8,734 nt of DNA from an uncultured Collinsella sp. (GCA_902478885.1 CABSMS010000085.1:1-8734), one strand, 5' to 3'. Positions 1 to 6,983 are shown, counted from the first letter of the stretch. Numbers and translations are program-made. Notes: generated from the sequence alone by a model not told the origin.

Positions 1-1166
1 GTCTTGTAGTCGTACAGCGTGCCATAGTCGGTGTCCCAGAGCGCCAGCGGCTGATGGTTGTAGCCATGAAAGCCCAACTCACCGCCCATCTGCAGCAGCA
101 TGCCGCCAAAATAGCGGAACTGCGTGGTATCGGCCTGGCGCGCGGGCTCGGTTTGGTTGACCACGTCCTCGTAGTTTTCGATCATCACGCCGGTATAGCG
201 AATGTCGTATTGCTGCGCGAGCTTTTGCAGGTCGGGCCACCACACCTTGGCATAAAAATCGGCGATAGAAAGGCCGTAGTCGCGTTTGATGTACGTGCCG
301 TCGCCCGAGGGAACGGGGCTCGGGAAATCGTCCAGGTAAAACACCGCGCTATTGATGACCGGATAGGCCGTGGCATCGCCCAACAGGCTCACGGCCGCGG
401 TATAGAAACCGCGCATGACCTTGTTGTAGATACCGATATTGCACACCACGGTACGGCCGTTGCCGCAATCGCTCGACCAAATAAGCGGAGTACCCGTGTC
501 GCCGGTTTTAGCCCACACGTGGGCCGTCTCACGCAGCGAAACCGAGAGCGACGAATCGAAGGGATCCGATAACTCATAACGCTGGCCACCGCCGATCATA
601 AAGTCCTTGCTCGGCACGATGCTCTCCGCCGTCGCATATTCATAGCCGGCAGAATCGATGCCCAGTTTGGGACCGATCGCCTGCAGATAGCTCGAATTGT
701 CCGGTGTCATGGCGAGCATCAGCGAACCGCCGGCGCTCACCCAGCTCATAATGTCGCTCAAGTGCGTACCGAGCCCATCGATCGAAGGCATCAGTAAAAT
801 CACGCGGTCGAAGGATGTGAGGGAAGGAATCGCATCAACACCATCGGTGGCAATATCCACATCGCGGTGGGCAATTTTCATGTCGAGCAGAATCTGGTTA
901 AACTGCTCTTTGACGTCCTCGACGCCATCTTGGCCCGAGTCGGTAATAACCAAGCACGTGGGCTTTTCGCCAAACATCGCCGAGCTTGCCGGCACCGCGT
1001 CGTTGGCAGCGAGCATGCCCAGCTTATGCTGCCCGGCGCTGTACTGCACGCCGGCACGCTCGATCAACAACACGGCGGTCATGGCGATAAAGACAGCCCA
1101 TACCACGAGCAGGCCTATCCAGCGAAAATGGCCCGCACGCTCGCGGATATGTTGCACCACGCTCAT
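1..1166 (-). CDS. pelA: Membrane-anchored polysaccharide deacetylase-like protein of a pel operon (DUF2194/PelA type), 3' end cut by the window
   Basis: The sequence shows 388 codons from ATG 1164-1166, open to the left edge. Residues 16-35 form one N-terminal membrane anchor (from WIGLLVVWAVF), so the rest is probably extracytoplasmic. Residues 50-260 resemble a Rossmann-like or glutamine-amidotransferase-like sensor fold. From residue 276 there is FYLDDFPSP, with D279-D280 placed like the catalytic aspartates of NodB motif 1. HGYNH at 367-371 fits the zinc-binding H-x3-H motif 2. In Pel systems this protein deacetylates the GalNAc-rich polymer during export; that role is family knowledge. 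The start is firm: a GGAGG at 1171-1175 lies four bases upstream, and the ATG overlaps the pelE stop as ATGA. The glycosyl-hydrolase half of the Pseudomonas protein is not seen, but the C-terminus is missing. Any other membrane-bound carbohydrate esterase is the main alternative. Confidence 0.75.
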   Translation of the reverse strand, partial: MSVVQHIRERAGHFRWIGLLVVWAVFIAMTAVLLIERAGVQYSAGQHKLGMLAANDAVPASSAMFGEKPTCLVITDSGQDGVEDVKEQFNQILLDMKIAHRDVDIATDGVDAIPSLTSFDRVILLMPSIDGLGTHLSDIMSWVSAGGSLMLAMTPDNSSYLQAIGPKLGIDSAGYEYATAESIVPSKDFMIGGGQRYELSDPFDSSLSVSLRETAHVWAKTGDTGTPLIWSSDCGNGRTVVCNIGIYNKVMRGFYTAAVSLLGDATAYPVINSAVFYLDDFPSPVPSGDGTYIKRDYGLSIADFYAKVWWPDLQKLAQQYDIRYTGVMIENYEDVVNQTEPARQADTTQFRYFGGMLLQMGGELGFHGYNHQPLALWDTDYGTLYDYK

Positions 1167-2068
1167 CGGGCCTCCTCTCCTTCACGCCAAAATGACAACC
1201 TCTCGCGGTTCTCGGCGCTCAAATACACATGCTGCCTGTCAATTGCGTCGATTACACGCCGTACCGCCTGCCCATCGCGACGAATCACAGCCAAGCGCAG
1301 GCAGAGCATCCACACGTCCTGCTCGTCTGACGCATCGATCACCAACTGGCTAGCGACGTCCTCTGCCTTATCAATCTCGCCGGCATCGGCCAGCGCCGTG
1401 GCATAGCGAATGCGCAGCGCAGACCCGTCCTCACGCTCGCAACGACGCGCGAGCAAGCGTGCATACTGTTGACGCTGAATCTGTGCCACGCGGCCCTCTG
1501 CCAAACCCGAGTCCAGATAGTCGCCCAAATAGTCGCAATACGCATCCAGGTTATGCGAGCTGGGATCGGTCTTAAACGCGCGCTCCAACTGCTGCAGTTT
1601 AAGGTCGGACTCCTTGGAAATCTGCGCCACCGCCGTCGCGGCATAGTGCGCGACCTCAACATCGTCGTTGAGTTTTGCTGCCTGCAACTGTGCCAGGTAC
1701 GCATCCGGATCCTCGATAAGCATGGATAGCATCAGACGGCGGCGGTCGCCCGGGTCGTTGACGATCAGCGCTTCCTCGAGCGGCACCACGCCATCATCGC
1801 CCTCGCGCCCCTGCACGAGCAAACTGCGATGCATGTCGTCGTTAATGCGCAGCGTCTCCAGCGAGGCGTCCTTAAGGTCGTCACCGAACACCGCGCTACG
1901 CACCGAGAGCAGTGCCACGAGCAACGGACCCCACAGCGGTACGAGCACCATCACGGCAAGCATGTGCCCTCGAACCGGCAGCAAGCCCAGTTTCATAAGC
2001 GTCCACAGCACCAAACACACCAGCGCATGAATTAATAGCAGTACGGCAGCAACGGCAAGCGAGATCAA
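1163..2068 (-). CDS. pelE: PelE-like membrane protein with two N-terminal membrane helices and a helical repeat domain
   Basis: The 301-residue product starts at a TTG codon (2066-2068). Two hydrophobic helices are visible, about residues 3-28 and 35-56, joined by a short loop. A cytoplasmic all-helical domain follows (about 60-300) with TPR-like helix pairs, for example LDAYCDYLGDYLDSGLAEG and the ADAGEIDKAEDVASQL stretch. PelE in Pseudomonas is of similar length and layout and bridges PelD to the synthase PelF at the inner membrane; that is family knowledge. The TTG start is supported by GGAGG four bases upstream (2073-2077) and by a TTGA overlap with the pelD stop. The first internal ATG would lose the first helix. 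Its own stop overlaps the next gene as ATGA. PelE sequences diverge strongly, so the assignment rests as much on operon position and topology as on sequence. Confidence 0.75.
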   Translation of the reverse strand: MISLAVAAVLLLIHALVCLVLWTLMKLGLLPVRGHMLAVMVLVPLWGPLLVALLSVRSAVFGDDLKDASLETLRINDDMHRSLLVQGREGDDGVVPLEEALIVNDPGDRRRLMLSMLIEDPDAYLAQLQAAKLNDDVEVAHYAATAVAQISKESDLKLQQLERAFKTDPSSHNLDAYCDYLGDYLDSGLAEGRVAQIQRQQYARLLARRCEREDGSALRIRYATALADAGEIDKAEDVASQLVIDASDEQDVWMLCLRLAVIRRDGQAVRRVIDAIDRQHVYLSAENRERLSFWREGEEAR

Positions 2069-4278
2069 GCGGCCTCCCCCTCACCGTTGCCAGCGGGCGC
2101 AATGCACTGCAGCAGGGCCACAACATTCTCGCTGTCGACGCGCTCCACCGTAATGTGCTTGGCGGCCAAGCGCGCACAAATAACGGGAAGGTCGGCCTCG
2201 GTTGCCTGACGCATGAGCAGGTAAAGTGTGTCTCCATCAACCAAGCCCGCAGCGTCACTCTCGCGAATCGTCGATCCAATGGCGCCGACCAGCTCGCCAA
2301 CAGGCTCCATGCCCGGCACCACGCGCAGGAGCAAGAAGCTCCCCATCTTGTTGTCCGCAAGCGCTTGCTCGGCGGCAAGCTCCCGGCCAAAGGCATCGTG
2401 GTTGAGCACGCACGTGCCGGCAACGCAGCGCTTATCCTGCGCCACGGCCTCGTAATCGAAGGCGCGTCCCAGCGCGCTTTCCACCAGGCCGCACAGGATG
2501 CGGAACAGGTTTTGGTAGTACAGGGTCATTTGGCTTTCGGCCACATGGCGCACAAAGATCAACACGGCGGGGGCTCCATCACGCTCGATCGCATAGCCAA
2601 ACATCGGAAGCCCCGACGTCAACGCACGGTTCACCCACAAACCCGAGATCGCACCTTTGAGCACGGGCGCAAGATCGTCGAGCGATAGCGAGCGCGGAAC
2701 ATCGTTGGAAATCGCCGGGCTCGCCGCTACCAGGCGCGCAAATGCCCCGCCCGAAACATGGTAGATTGTCACCGAATCGTTCTCGAGAATCTCGCCCAGC
2801 AGCTCGCAGCACTTGCGGTATATATCGCGCGGGTTGAGTACGTCGAGCTCCCGCGTCACGGCAAAGATCTTGCCAAAACTGTCGTGGCGCCCCACAATCT
2901 GTCGCTTATAGGCACGCTTGTCCTCAATGGCGTCGCGATAGAGCCGCGTTAGAAACGTGTTGCGGTTTCGCACAAGCTCGTTCTCGTCACGCTCCGCCTT
3001 AACGGCCTCGCTGTTGCGCAGCTGTACATAGCCGCACACGGCGCCCACCACAAAGTACGCAATAAACGGCAGCCAATTGGAAGGCTCGTAAAACAGACCC
3101 TGAAAGGTGTAGCCGTACAGGGCAAAATAGCTCATGGCCAGACCAATCGACGCCAGCAGTGCGGCAACCAGGCCAAAGTCGAGCCCGTAGAGCGTGCCAA
3201 TCAGGACCACATAGAGCAGACGATAGTCGAGCACGTTGAGCTGGGCAGATTGGGAGAACAGATGCTCCAGAACCTCGAACAGTACCCATGCGAAGCCCGT
3301 CTCCAGGCATTTAATGGGCAGAGTGCGCAGCTGAATGCGATCGATGGCTGCACGCAAGGGATTGGCCTTTTTGGTGCGGGTGTTAGCCCAGCGGGCGTGG
3401 ATGGTCGAAAGGTCGCGCAGCAGGTCGTAACGCTGAAACCAGCCATAGCGTTTGCGAGCGGCATCGCCTGCGGGCAACGCATAGCCGGTCGACTCTCCAT
3501 AGGCAACAGACAGCCCGGGGAACAGGCCCTGGAGCGCGCCGCCCAAGTCGCCCGTTGTGCGATGGAAAGCATCTGCAACATCGAGCGTCTCAAAGGTCGC
3601 ATCCCAACTATCAAAGACGCGATGCACCAGCACCGCTAGCTCCTCCGCGCACAACAGGGGAAACGGCGCGTCCGCGGCACCTTGGAGCGCGACCGGCCCG
3701 GTCGAACAGGCTTCGAACAGCGGCACCAAGAAGGGGTCGTTGAGCGCCGCGGATGCTGTATAGAGATAGGGAGTGCACAGGATCTTGGCCTGGATGTCGT
3801 CTTGAGAGGCATAGTAGCGGCACAGGTCATTGGCCGCGCGGGTGATAATGCCCTTGCCAGTTTGGGTGGCAGCATCTGTGGCATTAGGGGCATCGTCGGC
3901 GCTCGCCGCGCCACCGGTACGTTCCGCGCCCGCAGGCCCCGCTACAAACAGCAGCTGCACACGGCGGCCCATACAGGCACGAAACACCGAGCGCAGCAGC
4001 TCAATGTCGCCAAAAGTCTCGGTATGCGGAGTGAGATAAGTAGAGAGGTAGACCACGCGGTCGAACTCATAAGCCTGGTCCAGGTGGCGCAGCAGCTCTT
4101 TCCACGAGCCGTGGGACGATGACTCGCGCTGCGCATCGTCGGCAGCTACAACCTGAACATGGTCACCGGGAAACGCCTTGGCACAAAAGTCGTCGTCAAC
4201 ATACGCGGTATTGCCAACAACCAGCACTTCCACCGTGCGCTCCCCCTCCCCAAATTTAGCTTTTGCCATGGTAAACAT
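2065..4278 (-). CDS. pelD: PelD-like c-di-GMP receptor fused to an N-terminal NAD-epimerase-like domain
   Basis: The product has 737 residues, against about 455 for Pseudomonas PelD. Residues 1 to about 290 resemble an NAD-dependent epimerase/short-chain dehydrogenase (EVLVVGNTAYVDD near the start, RVVYLST at 74-80), but no canonical GxxGxxG is visible. Membrane helices follow at roughly 327-342, 351-367, 369-388 and 402-419, then a charged coiled-coil-like linker (420-460). A GAF domain spans about 475-600 and a GGDEF-like domain about 615-735. The GGDEF motif is degraded to DGDTL (681-685), while an RxxD I-site, RESD (672-675), sits five residues before it. This pattern means binding rather than making c-di-GMP, as known for PelD, which turns on Pel polymerisation through PelE/PelF. 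It is the first gene of the operon. The start may be ATG 4276-4278 or ATG 4267-4269; neither has a visible Shine-Dalgarno. Confidence 0.86.
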   Translation of the reverse strand: MFTMAKAKFGEGERTVEVLVVGNTAYVDDDFCAKAFPGDHVQVVAADDAQRESSSHGSWKELLRHLDQAYEFDRVVYLSTYLTPHTETFGDIELLRSVFRACMGRRVQLLFVAGPAGAERTGGAASADDAPNATDAATQTGKGIITRAANDLCRYYASQDDIQAKILCTPYLYTASAALNDPFLVPLFEACSTGPVALQGAADAPFPLLCAEELAVLVHRVFDSWDATFETLDVADAFHRTTGDLGGALQGLFPGLSVAYGESTGYALPAGDAARKRYGWFQRYDLLRDLSTIHARWANTRTKKANPLRAAIDRIQLRTLPIKCLETGFAWVLFEVLEHLFSQSAQLNVLDYRLLYVVLIGTLYGLDFGLVAALLASIGLAMSYFALYGYTFQGLFYEPSNWLPFIAYFVVGAVCGYVQLRNSEAVKAERDENELVRNRNTFLTRLYRDAIEDKRAYKRQIVGRHDSFGKIFAVTRELDVLNPRDIYRKCCELLGEILENDSVTIYHVSGGAFARLVAASPAISNDVPRSLSLDDLAPVLKGAISGLWVNRALTSGLPMFGYAIERDGAPAVLIFVRHVAESQMTLYYQNLFRILCGLVESALGRAFDYEAVAQDKRCVAGTCVLNHDAFGRELAAEQALADNKMGSFLLLRVVPGMEPVGELVGAIGSTIRESDAAGLVDGDTLYLLMRQATEADLPVICARLAAKHITVERVDSENVVALLQCIAPAGNGEGEAA

Positions 4279-4282
4279 GCAT

Positions 4283-4313
4283 ATTGTACGCTGTCAATGT
4301 AGGCCAAAGGCAA
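4283..4313 (-). promoter_or_regulatory. Candidate promoter of the pel operon
   Basis: On the minus strand, TACAAT (4288-4283) resembles a -10 box and TTGCCT (4313-4308) a -35 box, 19 bases apart. A consensus TTGACA also lies at 4297-4292, but its matching -10 would fall inside the gene. Initiation from TACAAT would begin at or within the first ATG (4278). The message would then be leaderless there, or have a leader of only about seven bases to the second ATG (4269). No Shine-Dalgarno is visible before either ATG, which agrees with this. The call is motif reading only. Confidence 0.3.
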
Positions 4314-4468
4314 CTTTAAAGCTGTTTTAAGAACTTTTTCAGACGGGAAGCGACTCGCGCCTGAGCCAGAGAGCCCTACACGTGCCGCTGCACGGCGGAG
4401 AAAGGCGAATCCACTACCCCTCAGGCATAATTCCTGAGCAAAATCAAGCAGAGCACACGGCTTTTTGC

Positions 4469-4693
4469 GCCACTTTAAGACGTAATCGGGATGTGGCGAG
4501 AGGCCAAATTCGGAAGTGCGGGGAAAACCAAAGGAATGCTGACCAGACCCCCGTTTTAGGCTTCCGCGACCTGCGGTTTTGATACAAAAAAACCGCGTTG
4601 TGCTCGAAGGTTTTCGATTTTTCCCCGCACTTCTGTAATTACATCTCTGGATCGAGGGCGCAGGCAATGGTGACGACATCCACGATAGCGCCC
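4469..4693. repeat. Structured dispersed repeat, copy A (about 225 bp)
   Basis: This segment aligns in the same orientation with copy B at 6682-6903 over its whole length with many substitutions and few gaps; by eye roughly four bases in five match. Inside is a perfect 14-base inverted repeat, AAGTGCGGGGAAAA (4514-4527) against 4619-4632. It encloses a hairpin GCGGTTTT/AAAACCGC (4573-4580, 4589-4596) and a small one TCGAA/TTCGA (4604-4617). The 8-base palindrome GTAATTAC (4635-4642) follows and is conserved in copy B. Weaker similarity may extend left to about 4428. It could be a MITE-like or REP-like element, or a structured RNA. No transposase, target duplication or Rho-independent terminator is evident. 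Confidence 0.75.
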
Positions 4694-4809
4694 CCCTATG
4701 CCTGATACCAAAATCGTTCCATAGGGACCCGTTTCCCAATGGGATGATTCTTCACAAAGGGCATTAAGGCGCATGAGAACATGGTAGAGGCAAGCAAGCG
4801 CGCTTCCAC

Positions 4810-4838
4810 GTTTTCGCCCATGGTGACCACGGTATAAT
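4810..4838 (+). promoter_or_regulatory. Candidate promoter of the AlbA_2 regulator gene
   Basis: A perfect -10 hexamer TATAAT lies at 4833-4838, 37 bases before the ATG. The -35 region near 4810-4816 (GTTTTCG) is a poor match, so the promoter may need an activator or be weak. A Shine-Dalgarno-like GGGAAAGG at 4860-4867 lies eight bases before ATG 4876 and supports that start. Confidence 0.5.
4818..4832. promoter_or_regulatory. Candidate operator: pseudo-palindrome CCATGGTGACCACGG
   Basis: The 15 bases form a near-perfect inverted repeat around the central G at 4825, with TGGT/ACCA as inner arms and one mismatched pair further out. It sits directly against the TATAAT box, so a bound protein would cover the promoter. 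Autoregulation by the downstream helix-turn-helix protein is an inference. Confidence 0.35.
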
Positions 4839-4875
4839 CCAACGAGACAAGCAACGAACGGGAAAGGCAGCGCGG

Positions 4876-6258
4876 ATGAACCTGGGCAGCGAGAGCGAGA
4901 CCGTCGAGTTCAAGAAGTCCACTGGCGAGCATAAAGAAGCACTGCAAGCCATCAGCGCCATGCTGAACAAGCACGGCCGCGGCGAGCTCTACTTCGGCGT
5001 GAAGGACAACGGCGATGTCATCGGCCAGGATGTCAGCGACGCAACGCTGCGCCAGATGACGTCGTGGGTGTCCGACAAGATCGAGCCCGCGGTGTTCCCG
5101 ACGGTCGAGTGCCTCGACGCCGATGATGGGCTGCGATACATCAAAATTGCCTTCTCAGGTGCCGACGCCCCCTACTCCGCCGACGGACGCTACTTCACCC
5201 GCGTGGGGACTTCGAACAAAGCGCTGTCGGCCTCGGAGCTGAGCGCCATGGTCGTCAAGCGTGAGCGCGCCCGTAGCCCGTGGGACTCGCTGCCGTCCGG
5301 CAGGCCCGTCTCCGACGCCGACGAGCAGGCGGTGCGTGACTTCGTCGCGCGCGGCGGCAGGGCCGGACGCGTGGGCGGCGGGTTCGCCGGCGTGGAGGAC
5401 ACCTTGGCAAGGCTCGACCTCGTCGCGCCCGACGGCAGCCTAAGAAACGCCGCGGTGGAGCTGTTCTGCGAGGGATCCGCCACCTACCCCAGGATGAAGC
5501 TGGGGCTTCTGGGCGGCAACACCAAGGCCAAGATCCTCGACCTGCGCCGCGAGAGCGGCACCATGCTCAAGCTGCTCGACTTCGCCGAGTACTTCGTGAC
5601 GTCGAACATCAGGCGCGAGTTCGTCATCGGCGAGACGGGCATGTACCGCAAGGAGATCCCCGAGATCCCGGCCGAGGCCATCCGCGAGGCGGTTGCCAAC
5701 GCGCTGTGCCACCGCGACTACACCACCGGCACCGCCGTCGAGGTCAACGTGTTCATGGACACCGTCCAGATCGTGAGCCCGGGCCTGTTCCCCGAGGGCG
5801 ACTCGCCGCAAGAGCACCTAGACGGTACCGCGAGCGAGTTCGGCCTCCGAAACCCCGCGATCGCGCGCACCCTGTTCCGCGCCGGCGTCATCGAGCAGTA
5901 CGGCACGGGCATACCGCGCATCAAGGAGGCCTGCGAGGCAGCCGGCGTGAGGTTCCGCTTCGAGCAGACCGTCAACAGCACCGTCGTCGTCTTCGAGCGT
6001 CCTGGGTTGCAGAAAGCGGCCTTCAGGAGAACCGCGGCCGACAACCGACCGCTCCTCAGCGAGCGCGAACGAGCAGCGATGGCAATTGCCGCCGCTCAGG
6101 GGAAAATCACGACCTCCGACCTCGCGCGGGAGTCCAATGTCGGTAGGAAAACGGCCTCGAAGACTCTGAAAGACCTTGCCGGTCGAGGCCTGTTGGAATG
6201 GGTAGGGAAAAGCCCGAAAGACCCGCACCAGTTCTACAGGATGCCAAGCGAAGTTTGA
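4876..6258 (+). CDS. COG2865-type transcriptional regulator: Schlafen AlbA_2 domain, GHKL-like ATPase domain and C-terminal helix-turn-helix
   Basis: The 460-residue product opens with a Schlafen AlbA_2 domain (about 1-125) carrying ETVEFKKS (E11, K13), LYFGVKDNG (38-46) and RYFTRVGTSNKAL (105-117), all typical of this nucleic-acid-binding fold. A linker leads into a HATPase_c_4-like region. Its N-box is EAVANALCHRDY (271-282), followed by VQIVSPGLFP (297-306), RNPAIARTLF (325-334) and IEQYGTGIPRI (339-349). Residues 396-443 form a winged helix-turn-helix (SDLARESNVGRKTASKTLKDL). The family is annotated as predicted transcriptional regulators, often in accessory or defence-rich regions, with few members characterised. 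The gene stands alone, divergent from pel. The Shine-Dalgarno GGGAAAGG is eight bases upstream. One sampled 60-base line (5521-5580) is 65% GC. The target genes cannot be told from the sequence. Confidence 0.88.
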   Translation: MNLGSESETVEFKKSTGEHKEALQAISAMLNKHGRGELYFGVKDNGDVIGQDVSDATLRQMTSWVSDKIEPAVFPTVECLDADDGLRYIKIAFSGADAPYSADGRYFTRVGTSNKALSASELSAMVVKRERARSPWDSLPSGRPVSDADEQAVRDFVARGGRAGRVGGGFAGVEDTLARLDLVAPDGSLRNAAVELFCEGSATYPRMKLGLLGGNTKAKILDLRRESGTMLKLLDFAEYFVTSNIRREFVIGETGMYRKEIPEIPAEAIREAVANALCHRDYTTGTAVEVNVFMDTVQIVSPGLFPEGDSPQEHLDGTASEFGLRNPAIARTLFRAGVIEQYGTGIPRIKEACEAAGVRFRFEQTVNSTVVVFERPGLQKAAFRRTAADNRPLLSERERAAMAIAAAQGKITTSDLARESNVGRKTASKTLKDLAGRGLLEWVGKSPKDPHQFYRMPSEV

Positions 6259-6312
6259 GGCTGCAGGTCCTAGCCGGGAAACAGGCCCATTGCGTTTGCT
6301 GCCCTCCCCCTG

Positions 6313-6370
6313 CTGGGCACTACTGAGTAATCTACTGGGCACTGCTGAGTAATCTACTGAGTAGTGCCCA
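6313..6370. repeat. 22-bp tandem duplication closed by an 11-bp inverted repeat
   Basis: Two 22-base units (6313-6334 and 6335-6356) differ at one base (6322 A against 6344 G). Each begins CTGGGCACT and ends GAGTAATCTA. The third part (6357-6370) ends in AGTAGTGCCCA (6360-6370), the exact reverse complement of TGGGCACTACT at 6314-6324. The whole can fold as a long hairpin with a 35-base loop. The local palindrome CTACTGAGTAG lies at 6354-6364. No T-run follows. It starts 55 bases past the regulator's stop codon and could be a transcript end structure or a protein-binding site. Confidence 0.8.
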
Positions 6371-6420
6371 AGCGCGAGTTGGCAAGTCCGCCGAAGCCCA
6401 GAGAAACGGCTCCGAAGAAT

Positions 6421-6480
6421 ATACTGACCGCTACTGACCGCTACTGACCGCTACTGACCGCTACTGACCGCTACTGACCG
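6421..6480. repeat. Six tandem copies of a 10-bp unit, CTACTGACCG
   Basis: Five exact copies (6431-6480) are preceded by one variant, ATACTGACCG (6421-6430). Each unit carries TGA forward and TAG on the reverse strand. A 10-base period shifts the frame each copy, so stops occur in all six frames and the array cannot code for protein. The sub-motif CTACTG also occurs in the neighbouring structure at 6320, 6332 and 6354. The last copy provides the 5' foot of the hairpin at 6476-6513. Spacing near one helical turn would place bound proteins on one face of the DNA. Confidence 0.95.
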
Positions 6481-6513
6481 CGGCATTCGGCAGGCCCGCC
6501 GAATGCCGCGGTC
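6476..6513. repeat. Perfect 16-bp hairpin with 6-base loop at the end of the tandem array
   Basis: GACCGCGGCATTCGGC (6476-6491) pairs completely with 6498-6513 across the loop AGGCCC. The first five bases belong to the last 10-bp repeat. Such a GC-rich stem would be very stable in RNA or as a cruciform. No T-run follows, so a Rho-independent terminator is not supported in either direction. An alternative small stem GTCT/AGAC (6511-6522) competes with its 3' foot. Confidence 0.9.
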
Positions 6514-6681
6514 TCCCGAGACTAGCAGAGCCGCCCTTATTGTTAGCGCTGCCGAAGCAAGCCCTACTTCAGCAGCAACTTGAATTTTCGTGCGATGAGC
6601 CTCCCCGGAGCCAAGAGCCTTTTGCCCTAATCACAACACCGCAATTCAAGCACCGCAGAAAACTCCATTAGCGATGAACCA

Positions 6682-6903
6682 GCCACTTGAAGACGTGATC
6701 AAGGTGCGGCAAGGGGTCAAATTCGGAGGTGCGGGGAAAATCGAAGAAATGCTAACCAGGCCCCAGTTTTCGCTTCCGCGAACTGCGGTTTTGGTGCTAA
6801 AAATCGCGTTGTGCTCGAAGGTTCTCGATTTTCGCCGCACTTCCGTAATTACATCCTTGGATCGAGAGTACAGGCAACAATGACGTCATCCGCGATAGCA
6901 CCC
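6682..6903. repeat. Structured dispersed repeat, copy B (about 222 bp)
   Basis: Copy B of the element at 4469-4693, in the same orientation. The outer arms are GGAGGTGCGGGGAAAATCGA (6725-6744) and their partner at 6825-6844: 20 positions with one G-T wobble and one G-G mismatch. The inner hairpin GCGGTTTT/AAAATCGC (6785-6792, 6800-6807) keeps pairing through a G-T wobble where copy A has G-C. GTAATTAC (6845-6852) is conserved, and TGACGTCA (6881-6888) is a perfect palindrome here but TGACGACA in copy A. Copy B ends about 165 bases before the next start codon, and copy A about 180 bases before its own. Confidence 0.75.
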
Positions 6904-6983
6904 AACAGTCACGGACGTACAAAAGGCCGTTGCCGGAAGCCTCCATACAACGACTCTTCTTTGCGCGCGCCACGCTCGCAATG

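Larger units (their letters stand above)
4279..4875. other. Divergent intergenic region between pelD and the AlbA_2 regulator
   Basis: About 600 bases without a convincing gene. It holds the pel promoter candidate at the left end, structured repeat A at 4469-4693, and the promoter and operator candidate of the regulator at 4810-4838. Several small hairpins can be drawn: CGTGC/GCACG at 4381-4394, CTCAGG/CCTGAG at 4420-4438, and CCCTATG/CATAGGG at 4694-4726. None is followed by a run of T, so none is called a terminator. Open frames here on either strand are broken up by, or run through, the repeat and are not supported. Confidence 0.6.

Noticed and set aside
54..4122. Many plus-strand open frames of 60-218 codons opposite the pel genes
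   Set aside because: They lie antisense to three coherent overlapping genes with clear domains and ribosome binding sites. Their translations are rich in Arg, His, Ala and Thr without family features, as expected of shadow frames in high-GC DNA.
4146..4739. A 197-codon minus-strand frame overlapping the start of pelD
   Set aside because: It runs through repeat A and into pelD in another frame. Copy B does not keep it open over the same length, and the peptide has no recognisable domain.
5440..6342. Minus-strand frames of 125 and 174 codons opposite the AlbA_2 gene
   Set aside because: The sense strand has unmistakable AlbA_2, GHKL and helix-turn-helix motifs, and the antisense frames show none.
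6421..6480. CRISPR array
   Set aside because: The units are 10 bases and contiguous with no spacers, and no cas gene is present.
6476..6513. Rho-independent terminator
   Set aside because: The stem is strong, but no T-run follows on either strand.
6646..6883. Short frames on both strands across repeat B
   Set aside because: The equivalent frames are interrupted in copy A, and the substitutions between copies do not favour silent positions. Structure explains the conservation better than coding.
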